The notes under the pieces: generated by a model
Database searches by the model: none
Told to the model about the DNA's origin: nothing
The model's input: the letters and a program-made list of their open reading frames with translations, nothing else
NCBI GenBank assembly: GCA_964517495.1
Contig: CAZFER010000015.1
Location: 1-64,000 of the forward strand
Length of the DNA stretch: 64,000 bases
DNA from: CAZFER01 sp964517495
Lineage (GTDB): Bacteria; Hinthialibacterota; Hinthialibacteria; Hinthialibacterales; Hinthialibacteraceae
Direction: 5' to 3'
Shown here: one piece after another, positions 16,872-25,979 of the stretch
Layout of the letters: every line of letters starts with the position of its first letter
Numbering within the stretch: the stretch's first letter is position 1
Made by a program: the position numbers and the translations under genes

Positions 16872-19800
16872 TTAATACTTAAACATGTTAGCAATCTCCG
16901 CGGAATTAAGCGGGCCTTCGATTATCGTTCGGACGACACACTGTAATGATGAGAACGTTTTGGGTTCACTCAAACTGAAGTTAAACAAAACGTTCAATTG
17001 TTTTTCCCCGTCAAAGGAAAGGCCAAGCACGTTGATGAAATCGGTATTCCATTCATCACCGTTGACGGTCAGTGTTGGATTTGAAATTGTCGCAAGTGGA
17101 GTAATTTTCCCTTCAGGTGAAATCAATACCAACATCGGTGTGCTCGATTCCATACCTCGCATGGCGGAGGTGATGAGGAAGCCATTATCCAAGGTGATCA
17201 AGCCTTTGCCCGATCCACTGGTATCACCATACCCTAACATGTATTCGGCATCGATCGGATTGCCGTTCCCACCGAACATGGAAATTGTTTGAGGTAAAAT
17301 CACGCTCTTTTGTTCGAATTTGAAGTCGTGGAATTCAAACATATTCCCTTTAAAATTCACTTTCGGTCTCATGCCGGGTTGTGGAGTGGGGGTGGGAGTC
17401 GGTTCAATCACAGGGACATTATCCGGATCATTGGGATCACTGTTTCTGCTTACCTCTTCCTGATCCGTGAATCCATCATTGTCGCTATCGGGATTATTTG
17501 GATCGGTGTTGTTTTCACGTTCGTTGATGTTGATTAAGCCGTCACCATCCAAATCCTCTTTGCCATCATTAATTCCATCACCATCAGAATCCGCCAAAAA
17601 GTGGTTGGTTAGTGTATGGAATAATTCATAGTTGTCAGACAAGCCATCATTATCGTTATCCTGATCGTTTTTGTTGATGACACCATCGTCATCAGGATCG
17701 CCTTCAAATGCGAGTTCAACTTGGTCGGAATAGGTATTTGATACATTCATTGCCGCATCACGGAACTGGACATAAACCGTGGCAAAAGGCAGGTTTTCTT
17801 GAATTTTGATTTCATATTCCGCCAGGGTTTTGCGGCTTGGCTGCCATTCGGCATCTTTAAATGCCGGTGTATGGCTTACCCGCATTTCTTTAATGTCGCT
17901 ATAGGCGTCGAAATCCAGTTTTACAAAGTTTGAATCAGTCAGCCCAACTCCATTATTGATTTTGATCCAACCTTTGGGAGGGAGTGGATCGGCTTTGGGT
18001 GTTCCTGTGAAAATGCGTGAAGGGGCGCTTTGTTCATCAGAAGAACCAATGCCAATGATTTGATAATAATAGGTTCTTCCATTGACAACGTTTTCATCTT
18101 TGAACACGCCATTTGGTGCGTCTTCTCTGGTAAGGGTTTGATAAAGCGACAGGTTATCCCGGCTTTCACCACGGAAAAGCTGAATTTCGTTGTAGGCGGC
18201 AGACCAGGGGAAGTAAATCAAATTGGTATTAGGTACGGGTTCGTGGACAGGGATATCAATAACGAAATCGATTACGCCACAATCAATGGGTCGAGGGATG
18301 ATATCATCACGATGATCGTAATTGTTTCGTTCATTATTGATTTCAGAGAGATCTGACTCGCCGCCGTGATCGGTATCAGGATCCGTTGGGATAACACCTC
18401 GTTGGTATTCTTCTATGTTTTTAAGACCATCGCTATCCAAATCCCTCGCTGCATCATCCTGGTTAGGATCAAGACCGTACAGATTTTCCCAGCGAGTGGG
18501 CATGCCATCCTGGTCAGGATCGAGTGTTTTATCATCCCGCTCCAGGAACTCAAACACTTGGAAGCCTGTTTTTTGGAAGCGTTGAAATCGCTGCTCTGAT
18601 GAATCAACGCCATTGGCGGTTACTTGAACCATATAACTGCCGTTAAGCCCAGGTTCTTTACTGGTATCGGATTGACCGGTTTGGCTTGCCATGGTGGTGC
18701 GGCGATAAACATTGCCATAAATTCCATCGTTGGCGTTGCCATCCTCATGCGCACCGTCATCAAACAGTGGAACGGTATCAATTTTTCCATCGGGAGCGAG
18801 TACCCGGGCAACCACATCAGCACCCCGGACAGGCCCTTTTTGGTCAACCAGGGTAGCCTGGATGGGAATAGGTAAACCGCGCAGGAATAAGATGATTCCA
18901 TTGGGATCCAAATCCCGTAATTCGGGAGTACGTTGGTTGGGGGTAAAACGGACTTGCATTTCCAATCCTGCACCCGACAAGCCTGAAAGCATGGAAATAA
19001 AATCTGTATCCTCCGTGGAGGTAAGATTTAAAGTCCATTTTCCTTTGGCCATGTCACCGAGTTGATACACAACGTGGGTATCCTGCCGCCGGATTTGAAC
19101 ACCAGGATCACCAAACTGAACGAGACTTCCATTGGGACGAATGAGTTTCGGATCCATATTGGCATCGGGATTAGACCAATAAATTGCCAATACAGCTTGA
19201 TGGAAGCCGTCTTCATTCACATTGATTAGATACTCTTTTGTATTTCCTGCTTGAAGCGCACCTGATTCCTCCCACAGCCGGCCATGTTCATTGACCAATT
19301 CATGGGATGACTTGTATACATCCGCCAGGCGGACGGAATAATCAAGGCCAAGATAATCATTGAATTGGGAGACAACAGCGGAATCACGGGAGGGACGGTC
19401 CACTTTGGCTGGTGGACTCGGGGTATTGAGATCGACGTAGTAATAATAGCCGCCCGTTTCATTGGCGATACTTTGCATTAAAGCTTGATCGGCATCAGGG
19501 CCAAGAGCGATGGTGATAACATGGGCACCTGAATTAACGATACGATTACGGACAGCCGGATTATCCGCCCAAAAGCGTGCTTCGTTTTCCTTTCCATCAC
19601 TTAACAAGACGATAAAGGGTTGATAGTTGGCATCTTGAAGTGTGTCCAATTCATCTTGTGCATTGTTAAGGCCATCACCGATGGAGGTCATTACGTTGCG
19701 AGAGGGAATATTGATTGCTCGTATTTTATTTCGCATCTCAGCGCGATTGGGGCCGACCTCACTGAGATTCATCAATGTAGTGGCATCTTCATTGGGTTCA

Positions 19801-21491
19801 TTATCATCACCACCGAAGGAAACAACTGCCATTTGATCATTTTCCCCAGCGGCGTCAGTATATAGAAGAGCGGCTGATTTGGCGGCATTGATTTTAGGGA
19901 AATCTTCTGGTGACAACATACTGCCAGAAGCGTCAATAACCAGCGCTTGTTTTTTCAAAATGTCGGCGTACATCACAGCTTGAGTTTGCGACGTGGTTAT
20001 GTCACCCAGTTGTACTTCCAGGTTATAAAGAGGGCCGCCATCTTCCTGAACAGGCGCCTGAGCGGCCAGCCAGAATTCACCTTGAACGTAATCACCGTTT
20101 CGAATCTCGGCTTCTTCTTCGCCGACTCGGACGGTGAAATCTTCGGCGCGTAATCCCCATACGGTGGAGCCGCCAATCTCTTCAGGACCGGTCACTCGCA
20201 AGCGAATGAGAAACGTTCGGGGATCATCCATCGCCCCAACAAACGCCAGGCGAGTGAAGGTGGGTTCAACGATCGAAAGTTTCACATCGCCGGCAGTAAA
20301 TTTATAGGAATAGTTCGCTGCGCTCTCCAACCCAGTGACTACGGCTACGATATCATCAATAGGTTCCGCATCAGAAACGTAATAAACACGGGAGAATTCT
20401 GTTCCAACCCCTTTGTGTAAGCTGAGGACTTTATCATCCCGGACAGCAAAAACGGCATAGGCAGCACGGTCGCCTTCAGAGCGGAAACCGACGACTTTGC
20501 CAAACACACTTTCAACCGGATGAACCACATAATAACGGTTGGCATAATCCTGAACATTGTGATTTACCGGTCCAATAGGAGGAAGAATATTTTGATCCCG
20601 ATCGAGCGAAACAGAGGCGTAGGGTACATCATCGTCATCCCGATAGCGAAAACGATCCGGATTTTGGATATCGCTTAAATCCAAGTCTTTGGTATAGTTG
20701 GTGATTCCGAAATCATGGAACAATCCATCCAACGTTCTTCCAGGTGCAAGAGTTGAAATCGTTCGTTTTAAAGCGGCGATGGAATCAGGCGATTGGCCAT
20801 CGGTTTCTTCCCAGAAGCGGCGAATGACATCCACACCTTGTTGGGGTTCTTGCTGCACCGATCCGATATGTTCGCATAGATACTGCCAGAATAGGGCGGA
20901 TTTGTAGGAAAGATCGGGTAAGCGAGTATCGGCATTGTTCATGTAATCCTGTACTTCGCTCCAGAAGGTTATAAATCCACCATTGGCATCAAGATCATCC
21001 CATAATTTATCCTGCATTAAACGTGCGGTTCCTTCGACCGTCCATTGCCCCCAGCTGGGCCAGTCGTTGAAATTGATATAGGCGTATTGGGTATGGTGGA
21101 AATGTTCGTGGTCCAATACCAGGCGCAGGCTGGGTTCGTTCCTTCCACGGAGACTGGGGGAATCCATGGTGATTCGGTTATTGGGTGCGGTGCCGATATT
21201 GCCTGAATCGAAAATGTGGACTTCTTCAGGATCGGCGGAAAAAGATGGCATGCGAAAGCCTAAACCGGTGATTCGGTCGATAAACGGGTCCAAAGCATCC
21301 GCCATGTCCTGGGCCTGAGCATCGCTGAAGAAATCGGCGTTATTGGTTGGATCGTTGGTGTAATACACTTCATAGCTGTAAGTATCTGTTACAATGGAAT
21401 CCTCCAGATCGGCTGGTTCCAAATCAGCGAAGGCATACAAACACACAGCAACAAACGTGCATACACTAATAGCGGTAATCGATTTTTTCAT
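16872..21491 (-). CDS. giant secreted protein: HEXXH metallopeptidase-like, vWA domain, thrombospondin type 3 repeats
   Basis: A 1539-residue exported protein. Sec signal peptide 1-22 (MKKSITAISV...YAFA). An N-terminal region carries HEHFH at 128-132, a zinc HEXXH motif, with EGTARL at 153 as a likely third ligand, resembling gluzincin peptidases. A von Willebrand A domain (about 508-700) has an intact MIDAS DASGS at 520-524 and LLSDGKENE. Ig-like regions follow. Two blocks of calcium-binding DxDxDG thrombospondin type 3 repeats (about 990-1050 and 1240-1345; for example DPDQDGMP, DSDGDGINDG) flank a fibronectin-like domain. A TPTPTPQP linker precedes a unique C-terminal domain. GGAG lies before the ATG. 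Probable cell-surface adhesin or protease; the combination is unusual. No sorting tail was recognised. Confidence 0.9.
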   Translation of the reverse strand: MKKSITAISVCTFVAVCLYAFADLEPADLEDSIVTDTYSYEVYYTNDPTNNADFFSDAQAQDMADALDPFIDRITGLGFRMPSFSADPEEVHIFDSGNIGTAPNNRITMDSPSLRGRNEPSLRLVLDHEHFHHTQYAYINFNDWPSWGQWTVEGTARLMQDKLWDDLDANGGFITFWSEVQDYMNNADTRLPDLSYKSALFWQYLCEHIGSVQQEPQQGVDVIRRFWEETDGQSPDSIAALKRTISTLAPGRTLDGLFHDFGITNYTKDLDLSDIQNPDRFRYRDDDDVPYASVSLDRDQNILPPIGPVNHNVQDYANRYYVVHPVESVFGKVVGFRSEGDRAAYAVFAVRDDKVLSLHKGVGTEFSRVYYVSDAEPIDDIVAVVTGLESAANYSYKFTAGDVKLSIVEPTFTRLAFVGAMDDPRTFLIRLRVTGPEEIGGSTVWGLRAEDFTVRVGEEEAEIRNGDYVQGEFWLAAQAPVQEDGGPLYNLEVQLGDITTSQTQAVMYADILKKQALVIDASGSMLSPEDFPKINAAKSAALLYTDAAGENDQMAVVSFGGDDNEPNEDATTLMNLSEVGPNRAEMRNKIRAINIPSRNVMTSIGDGLNNAQDELDTLQDANYQPFIVLLSDGKENEARFWADNPAVRNRIVNSGAHVITIALGPDADQALMQSIANETGGYYYYVDLNTPSPPAKVDRPSRDSAVVSQFNDYLGLDYSVRLADVYKSSHELVNEHGRLWEESGALQAGNTKEYLINVNEDGFHQAVLAIYWSNPDANMDPKLIRPNGSLVQFGDPGVQIRRQDTHVVYQLGDMAKGKWTLNLTSTEDTDFISMLSGLSGAGLEMQVRFTPNQRTPELRDLDPNGIILFLRGLPIPIQATLVDQKGPVRGADVVARVLAPDGKIDTVPLFDDGAHEDGNANDGIYGNVYRRTTMASQTGQSDTSKEPGLNGSYMVQVTANGVDSSEQRFQRFQKTGFQVFEFLERDDKTLDPDQDGMPTRWENLYGLDPNQDDAARDLDSDGLKNIEEYQRGVIPTDPDTDHGGESDLSEINNERNNYDHRDDIIPRPIDCGVIDFVIDIPVHEPVPNTNLIYFPWSAAYNEIQLFRGESRDNLSLYQTLTREDAPNGVFKDENVVNGRTYYYQIIGIGSSDEQSAPSRIFTGTPKADPLPPKGWIKINNGVGLTDSNFVKLDFDAYSDIKEMRVSHTPAFKDAEWQPSRKTLAEYEIKIQENLPFATVYVQFRDAAMNVSNTYSDQVELAFEGDPDDDGVINKNDQDNDNDGLSDNYELFHTLTNHFLADSDGDGINDGKEDLDGDGLININERENNTDPNNPDSDNDGFTDQEEVSRNSDPNDPDNVPVIEPTPTPTPQPGMRPKVNFKGNMFEFHDFKFEQKSVILPQTISMFGGNGNPIDAEYMLGYGDTSGSGKGLITLDNGFLITSAMRGMESSTPMLVLISPEGKITPLATISNPTLTVNGDEWNTDFINVLGLSFDGEKQLNVLFNFSLSEPKTFSSLQCVVRTIIEGPLNSAEIANMFKY

Positions 21492-21946
21492 ATTTAACTC
21501 CTTTAAACTTGTTAATTTTTGGCAAAGATGGAATGTTCTGAAGATGGGGACAGTATTATTGTCGTTTCATCGCGTTATTCCAACACAATCAAACGCAATT
21601 ATGCAGAAGGCGTTCCAAATTCAAAACACAAGGGTAAAAGGCGTGCTTGATCCCATTATAATCAAAGACAAATTCATTTAAATTTCAGTAGATTTTTCTA
21701 CACACAATCCATACATAACAAAAACATATATCTATACATATATTAGTTGATTTTAAAAATCCGTCAATCTTTTTTTGCAACATCTTTTTTTGTAAATGGG
21801 ATTAGATGTTCTTAAATCATATATTTCCACTCTTACATGCATATATTGAGTTCACAATAAATTAATTTGACGCCGATAAGGAATGGAATTATAGTGAAAT
21901 CAAATCTTGCTGCATATACAGACTTATTTCATAGGAGAGACTTGGA
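21492..21946. other. divergent AT-rich intergenic region
   Basis: A 455-base spacer between the giant protein gene (minus) and a pilin gene (plus). The pilin-proximal half is AT-rich and holds the promoter at 21867-21895. A short open frame near the giant gene (21552-21681) has no ribosome site or family signal and is not called. Confidence 0.6.
21867..21895 (+). promoter_or_regulatory. sigma-70-type promoter of the pilin gene
   Basis: TTGACG at 21867-21872 and TATAGT at 21890-21895 are separated by exactly 17 bases, close to the housekeeping consensus. The pilin start is 52 bases downstream. Confidence 0.65.
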
Positions 21947-22513
21947 ATGGGAAAAACACAAGAAAGAATAGGTTTTACGCTTATTGAACTATTGATTGTG
22001 GTCGCCATCATTGGTATTCTAGCCGCCATTGCGGTTCCCAATTTTTTGAATGCGCAAGTGCGGGCCAAAATCAGCCGTGTTTATGCGGATATGCGTTCTT
22101 TAGGGAATGCCATCGAGATGTACCAACTCGATAATAACGCCTATCCAGGCGGCCCATATTGGCAAAGCAGCACGTGGTGGGAAAAACACACATATCGTTT
22201 TCATGTGTTAACTACACCAATTGCGTATATAAATTCCGTTCCTATCGACCCTCTACAAACTTCAAATCCTCAACGGATTAATCCGAATCTGGGATCCATT
22301 TGGGATGGCGGGTATGTTTATGATGATGCAAGCCGAAGTGGTCATACATTGGATGTGTATGGTAAGAATTATAAATACACCGTTCGCAGTCCAGGTCCGG
22401 CGTTGGATTGGTCGATGGCGCATGTGTCGCGGGTTATATATTACGATGCATCCAACGGATTACGCAGTCATGGCATTTTGGCGTGGCTGGGACCGGGGGG
22501 AACAATATTCTGA
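21947..22513 (+). CDS. type IV pilin-like/pseudopilin protein
   Basis: A 188-residue prepilin with leader MGKTQERIG, cleavage before FTLIELL, Glu5 and the helix VVAIIGILAAIAVPNFLNAQ. It continues VRAKISRVYADMRSLGNAIEMYQLDNNAYP, the pseudopilin G pattern. The C-terminal part contains YYDASNGLRSHGI, the motif shared with the pilins at 5697, 24580 and 25232. AGGAGAG precedes the ATG. It is monocistronic under its own promoter. A secretion-machine component or a stand-alone surface pilin are both possible. Confidence 0.93.
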   Translation: MGKTQERIGFTLIELLIVVAIIGILAAIAVPNFLNAQVRAKISRVYADMRSLGNAIEMYQLDNNAYPGGPYWQSSTWWEKHTYRFHVLTTPIAYINSVPIDPLQTSNPQRINPNLGSIWDGGYVYDDASRSGHTLDVYGKNYKYTVRSPGPALDWSMAHVSRVIYYDASNGLRSHGILAWLGPGGTIF

Positions 22514-22699
22514 ATTTTATTCCGTTGTTATCCCCTTATAATTTTGGCTGGTGGATTGTTTTCCACTTTCCCACTTATGTTCGCATTAATTAATTGAGGT
22601 TGATTGTCCCACTGCATGGATATTGTTACGGAAATATTCTTTGTGTTACCATCCAACCATAGTATGGTATGATTGAATCACTGGAAAGGTGCAAGGGAA

Positions 22700-23212
22700 A
22701 TGGATTTAATCATGGTGATCGGTGCGCTTGTGATACTCAATTATCTTTTTTTTAAATCATTGTTCTCATTCGCGCAGTTGGGGCATATCAAGATCGTTAT
22801 TGCAAGGCGAAAGTTTATTGGTTTCATTTTTTCGTTTATCATTGCAGGATTTGCCATGCTTACTTATTATTTGATTATCAAAATAAACATGATTTACCCT
22901 GAATTGACCATATACGTATGGTTTATTCCTCCAAATTTACTTTATGGCATTCTTATAGCACTTTCTTTTTTACTCTTCCTACTTGCGATCATTGCGAATA
23001 TTGTAACCGTCAATTATACCATTAATGAAAATGGACTTATCGCGATTTTTCCCATGCATTACGACAATATCAAAAAGTTCACCCTGCGGGGAAACGTGAT
23101 GGAAGTTGAATTAAAGAACCGGCATTACATAAAGACGATACACATTCCCAAGGATAAGGTTGATCAAGTGGTTGAGGAGGTGGGGAAGTGGGTTGAGATA
23201 AAATTTAGTTGA
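22700..23212 (+). CDS. small membrane protein with PH-like C-terminal domain
   Basis: A 170-residue protein. Three hydrophobic segments are visible: about 3-20 (LIMVIGALVILNYLFF), 38-60 (FIGFIFSFIIAGFAMLTYYLI) and 75-102 (LLYGILIALSFLLFLLAIIANI). A soluble tail of about 60 residues follows, with beta strands YTINENGLIAIF and VMEVELKNRHYIKTIHIPKD and a final helix DQVVEEVGKWV. The tail resembles small bacterial PH-like domains of the DUF5673 kind. The ATG at 22700 follows GGAAAGG by 10 bases; a TTG at 22673 is in frame but less convincing. A palindrome ACCATAGTATGGT at 22656-22668 overlaps a possible -10 TATGAT. It is convergent with the following gene. Function unknown. Confidence 0.7.
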   Translation: MDLIMVIGALVILNYLFFKSLFSFAQLGHIKIVIARRKFIGFIFSFIIAGFAMLTYYLIIKINMIYPELTIYVWFIPPNLLYGILIALSFLLFLLAIIANIVTVNYTINENGLIAIFPMHYDNIKKFTLRGNVMEVELKNRHYIKTIHIPKDKVDQVVEEVGKWVEIKFS

Positions 23213-23229
23213 ATCATCGATAGGATGGG

Positions 23230-23412
23230 TTATGGTAATTGGATAGCATCAAAAAAAAGTAATTCCTCATCATTCGCACTATAAGTGATTTGAATGGGCT
23301 GGCAGCAGATTTCACAATCCTCAATGTATGATTGCTCATTCACGGATAAATCCAAAAGCATGGAAATCTGTTGCCAGCAGTAGGGACGCACAAAGAAATA
23401 CTCGTGTTGCAT
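23230..23412 (-). CDS. CPXCG-family cysteine-rich protein with a degenerate first motif
   Basis: A 60-residue protein of the small family named for its CPxCG zinc-ribbon-like motif. The second half is well conserved (YIEDCEICCQPIQIT), and the family's acidic C-terminal strand is present. The first motif reads PYCWQQI instead of CPYCGE, so one cysteine and the glycine are missing. It lies 14 bases after the SGNH gene's stop codon and is probably co-transcribed. The ATG at 23412 is preceded by TTGGA; a TTG nine bases earlier is also in frame. Function of the family is unknown. Confidence 0.75.
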   Translation of the reverse strand: MQHEYFFVRPYCWQQISMLLDLSVNEQSYIEDCEICCQPIQITYSANDEELLFFDAIQLP

Positions 23413-23426
23413 GGATTCCAAATACC

Positions 23427-24497
23427 TTAATTGTCTGTTAACCCATCTTCAAGCCAGTCGAAAATGGCTTGGGCAGCGAGTTGATGACCTGTTTCATTCA
23501 AGTGGCGGTCGTAGGGAATGTAAAGTGGTTGTTCATCTTTCTTTAAAGTGTTTTTAAACGATGCGGTTAAATCCAAATAGGGGATATGTAATAATTGACA
23601 GTGTTGATTTAACCAGTCTGTGGGATAATCAAAATCCATCTCTGCCCATGTTAAATCAGCCGATTGAACGGCATGCTGCCGATGTTCGTCAAACACCAGG
23701 TAATCGGGAGGGATATTCACGATCGCTATGGGGATTTCATGAAAAGTGCAATATTCGTTCATGCGCTTTATCTCGTTTTCGAGATGCTGATAAATTGATT
23801 TAACGTGTTTCCCCTTGGGATGATAGGCGGCCAGCATAAAACGATAGCCTTCGGGATCAATGGTGTTGATTAAGCGGTTTTTCACCATGCGGTAGAGATT
23901 GATATTGTAGTAAAATAAACCACCGAAGCGGCCACTTGTGGGTCGATGCGGTTCGAACCAATCGGTTCCAAGTTCTCGATAAAGCGAAACCCAATCATTT
24001 TCCATAAAGAGACAGACAATGACCATCGAGGGTTTTTGTTCAAGGGATTGCTCAGTTATCCAGCGGCGATACTGGCTGATGGAATAAGCGGGTACGGATG
24101 CATTAATACATGCAAACTCGAATTCAGGTTTTGCGTTTATTTTCTGCTGGATTAATGAGACAAAGGTTTCCTGGTCACTTACCCCTATCCCAAAGGTAAA
24201 CGAGTCACCAATGAAGACGATGGATTTACTGGTGTTTATTTCAGGACGAGTTTTACGAAAACCATCTTCGGTTGTCGAAAACAATTTTTCTCCATTGTCG
24301 TTGATCATATTACCGGAGAAATTCGGTGTTAATGTCCAGCCAAGCGTTTCATCCGGTTGGTAGGTATGCTTGGGCACAAAGGTCATACGAATCGATTCAT
24401 AAGCAATCAAGCGCGATAAGCCTTCTGCTATTAAAAAACCTATACCAATCGCAATAAATACGATTGTGATATTCATGAGGATTTTTTTCTTTTTCAT
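23427..24497 (-). CDS. membrane-anchored SGNH/GDSL-type hydrolase
   Basis: A 356-residue protein with basic MKKKKILM followed by one N-terminal transmembrane helix (NITIVFIAIGIGFLIAEGL), then a periplasmic SGNH domain. Block I reads VFIGDSFTFGIG with the catalytic Ser; block V reads DRHLNETGH with the Asp and His. Relatives act as esterases or O-acetyl transferases on exported polysaccharides, and some are AlgX/AlgJ-like. The frame is open 37 codons further upstream, but that segment contains the preceding gene's hairpin, so the ATG at 24497 is chosen despite a weak ribosome site. It precedes the CPXCG gene in one probable transcript. A role in modifying cell-surface glycan acyl groups is inference. 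Confidence 0.85.
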   Translation of the reverse strand: MKKKKILMNITIVFIAIGIGFLIAEGLSRLIAYESIRMTFVPKHTYQPDETLGWTLTPNFSGNMINDNGEKLFSTTEDGFRKTRPEINTSKSIVFIGDSFTFGIGVSDQETFVSLIQQKINAKPEFEFACINASVPAYSISQYRRWITEQSLEQKPSMVIVCLFMENDWVSLYRELGTDWFEPHRPTSGRFGGLFYYNINLYRMVKNRLINTIDPEGYRFMLAAYHPKGKHVKSIYQHLENEIKRMNEYCTFHEIPIAIVNIPPDYLVFDEHRQHAVQSADLTWAEMDFDYPTDWLNQHCQLLHIPYLDLTASFKNTLKKDEQPLYIPYDRHLNETGHQLAAQAIFDWLEDGLTDN

Positions 24498-24517
24498 TAT
24501 AAATACCAGAAATAATT

Positions 24518-24538
24518 CAGGGGCCCAAAATGCCCCTG
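24518..24538 (-). terminator. hairpin after the pilin gene
   Basis: Seven-bp stem CAGGGGC/GCCCCTG with a 7-base loop, 41 bases past the pilin stop on the minus strand. The following minus-strand bases are only moderately T-rich. Confidence 0.5.
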
Positions 24539-24579
24539 TTAATGGATATATAAATATATTATTCCACGAAACAATAGGA

Positions 24580-25185
24580 TCAATAAGGTTTATTTCGACC
24601 CACATCACCTAAAAAGCCGGTATTGGCGTGGATAATATCTCCCACACTCATCATTCCATTGGAGGGATCATAGGCCATGGTAATGTACATGCGGGAAGGA
24701 TGGCCGATAGACCAACGGTCCGGACCTGCGCTTCGAGTAAGCCATAGAGCGGTAGGATCTTCATCTCCACCTTGTGCTTTGTTTTCCCGGTCCCATTCGG
24801 TGTTGCGGTACTGGTAAAGATCGAGAGGATGAAAGCGTCCCGGGGCGGATTCCAACTCACGTGATGTGATTGATAGAAAGGGATCGTGTGAGGCCGGTTC
24901 ATGCAAATAAGCGATTGGTGTTGTTAATTGCTGCCAAATTCGATCCCCTTGATAGCTGCCTACAAATTGGCTCATTTCGTTGGGACCAATGGGCTGGCGG
25001 CCATTTTCGACCGTATACATTCCTATAGCGGTTTCATGAGCTTTTAAATCCGCTTTCACCCGCGCAATTTTAGCCCTTAGTTGAGCATTCACAAAATTGG
25101 GAACCGCGATGGCAGCCAATATTCCTATAATGGCGACCACAATAAGTAATTCAATCAGTGTAAATGCCAGGATTTTATCTCGCAT
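24580..25185 (-). CDS. type IV pilin-like/pseudopilin protein
   Basis: A 201-residue prepilin. The leader is MRDKILA and the mature sequence begins FTLIELLIVVAIIGILAAIAVPNF. The residue before the cleavage site is Ala rather than the usual Gly. The C-terminal half holds YDPSNGMMSVGDI, shared with the other three pilins here. The ATG at 25185 follows GGAGA by 5 bases. The much longer open frame (to 25530) overlaps the neighbouring pilin and is rejected. It lies 46 bases downstream of the pilin gene at 25232 in the same direction, so the two probably form an operon. Confidence 0.92.
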   Translation of the reverse strand: MRDKILAFTLIELLIVVAIIGILAAIAVPNFVNAQLRAKIARVKADLKAHETAIGMYTVENGRQPIGPNEMSQFVGSYQGDRIWQQLTTPIAYLHEPASHDPFLSITSRELESAPGRFHPLDLYQYRNTEWDRENKAQGGDEDPTALWLTRSAGPDRWSIGHPSRMYITMAYDPSNGMMSVGDIIHANTGFLGDVGRNKPY

Positions 25186-25231
25186 CTCATTCTCCACATT
25201 AATCATATTTAATTTAAATTTGATTACAAAA

Positions 25232-25795
25232 TCAGCCAGGCCGATTGGGTTTTCCATTGCGAACAAAAGTCCCGTGTGAATAACTTCCTCCAAGACGCAT
25301 GATATCCCCGTTGGAGCGAAGGCCGTTGCTGGGTTCAAAATCCCACCAGACGGTGGCAGGCCAGCCTCGCATATTGCCCGTGTCGTCATCATTATCCGGT
25401 CCGGCACCTGCCAACGCATACGTGCCGACTGACCGTTCCAGTTCCGTATCGGTTCCCATGGCAAAGAAAGGACCGTTGGGGGTTTCACTAATATCAAGGT
25501 GACGATCTTTAACTGAGAGGAATGGATCAATGGGAATGGACGTCATGTAGGATACAGGGGTGGTCAGTTTATATAAACCAACAGGATTACGATTGGTGGC
25601 ATCAGGTGGATAGCTATTGTTATCCAATCTATATTGTTCCACCGCTGTGGCAACGCTTTTTTGGTCTGCTTTTACACGGGAAATTTTGGCGCGGGTCTGT
25701 GCGTTAAGAAAGTTGGGTACCGCAATGGCGGCAAGAATCCCAATTATCGCAACAACGATTAAGAGTTCGATCAATGTGAATGCGTGTTTATCCAT
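25232..25795 (-). CDS. type IV pilin-like/pseudopilin protein
   Basis: A 187-residue prepilin with the very short leader MDKHA, again with Ala before the FTLIELL cleavage site. Mature N-terminal helix VVAIIGILAAIAVPNFLNAQ, then TRAKISRVKADQKSVATAVEQYRLDNNSYP. The C-terminus has FEPSNGLRSNGDI, shared with the other pilins of the window. GAGGTG precedes the ATG by 5 bases. It is the first gene of a likely two-pilin operon with 24580. Confidence 0.93.
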   Translation of the reverse strand: MDKHAFTLIELLIVVAIIGILAAIAVPNFLNAQTRAKISRVKADQKSVATAVEQYRLDNNSYPPDATNRNPVGLYKLTTPVSYMTSIPIDPFLSVKDRHLDISETPNGPFFAMGTDTELERSVGTYALAGAGPDNDDDTGNMRGWPATVWWDFEPSNGLRSNGDIMRLGGSYSHGTFVRNGKPNRPG

Positions 25796-25979
25796 TTTAC
25801 ACCTCAAATCGTGTGGTTTCATAAGAGTTGGCGGCACTGCTTTTTCCCACAACTCTTTGTATAGCACAGGCCACATCAATCTTGTATTGTTGGATTCTCA
25901 CGGATGCATGATCACATGACCTTACTTATTTCACTCATTATTGAGTCAATCGACTTAATATATTCAAGACTTCCATGGG

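Noticed and set aside
21552..21681. Tail of a 95-residue plus-strand open frame upstream of the pilin
   Set aside because: Begins antisense inside the signal peptide of the giant protein and has no ribosome site.
25186..25530. N-terminal extension of the pilin at 24580
   Set aside because: It overlaps the neighbouring pilin gene and lacks a leader; the prepilin start at 25185 has its own ribosome site.
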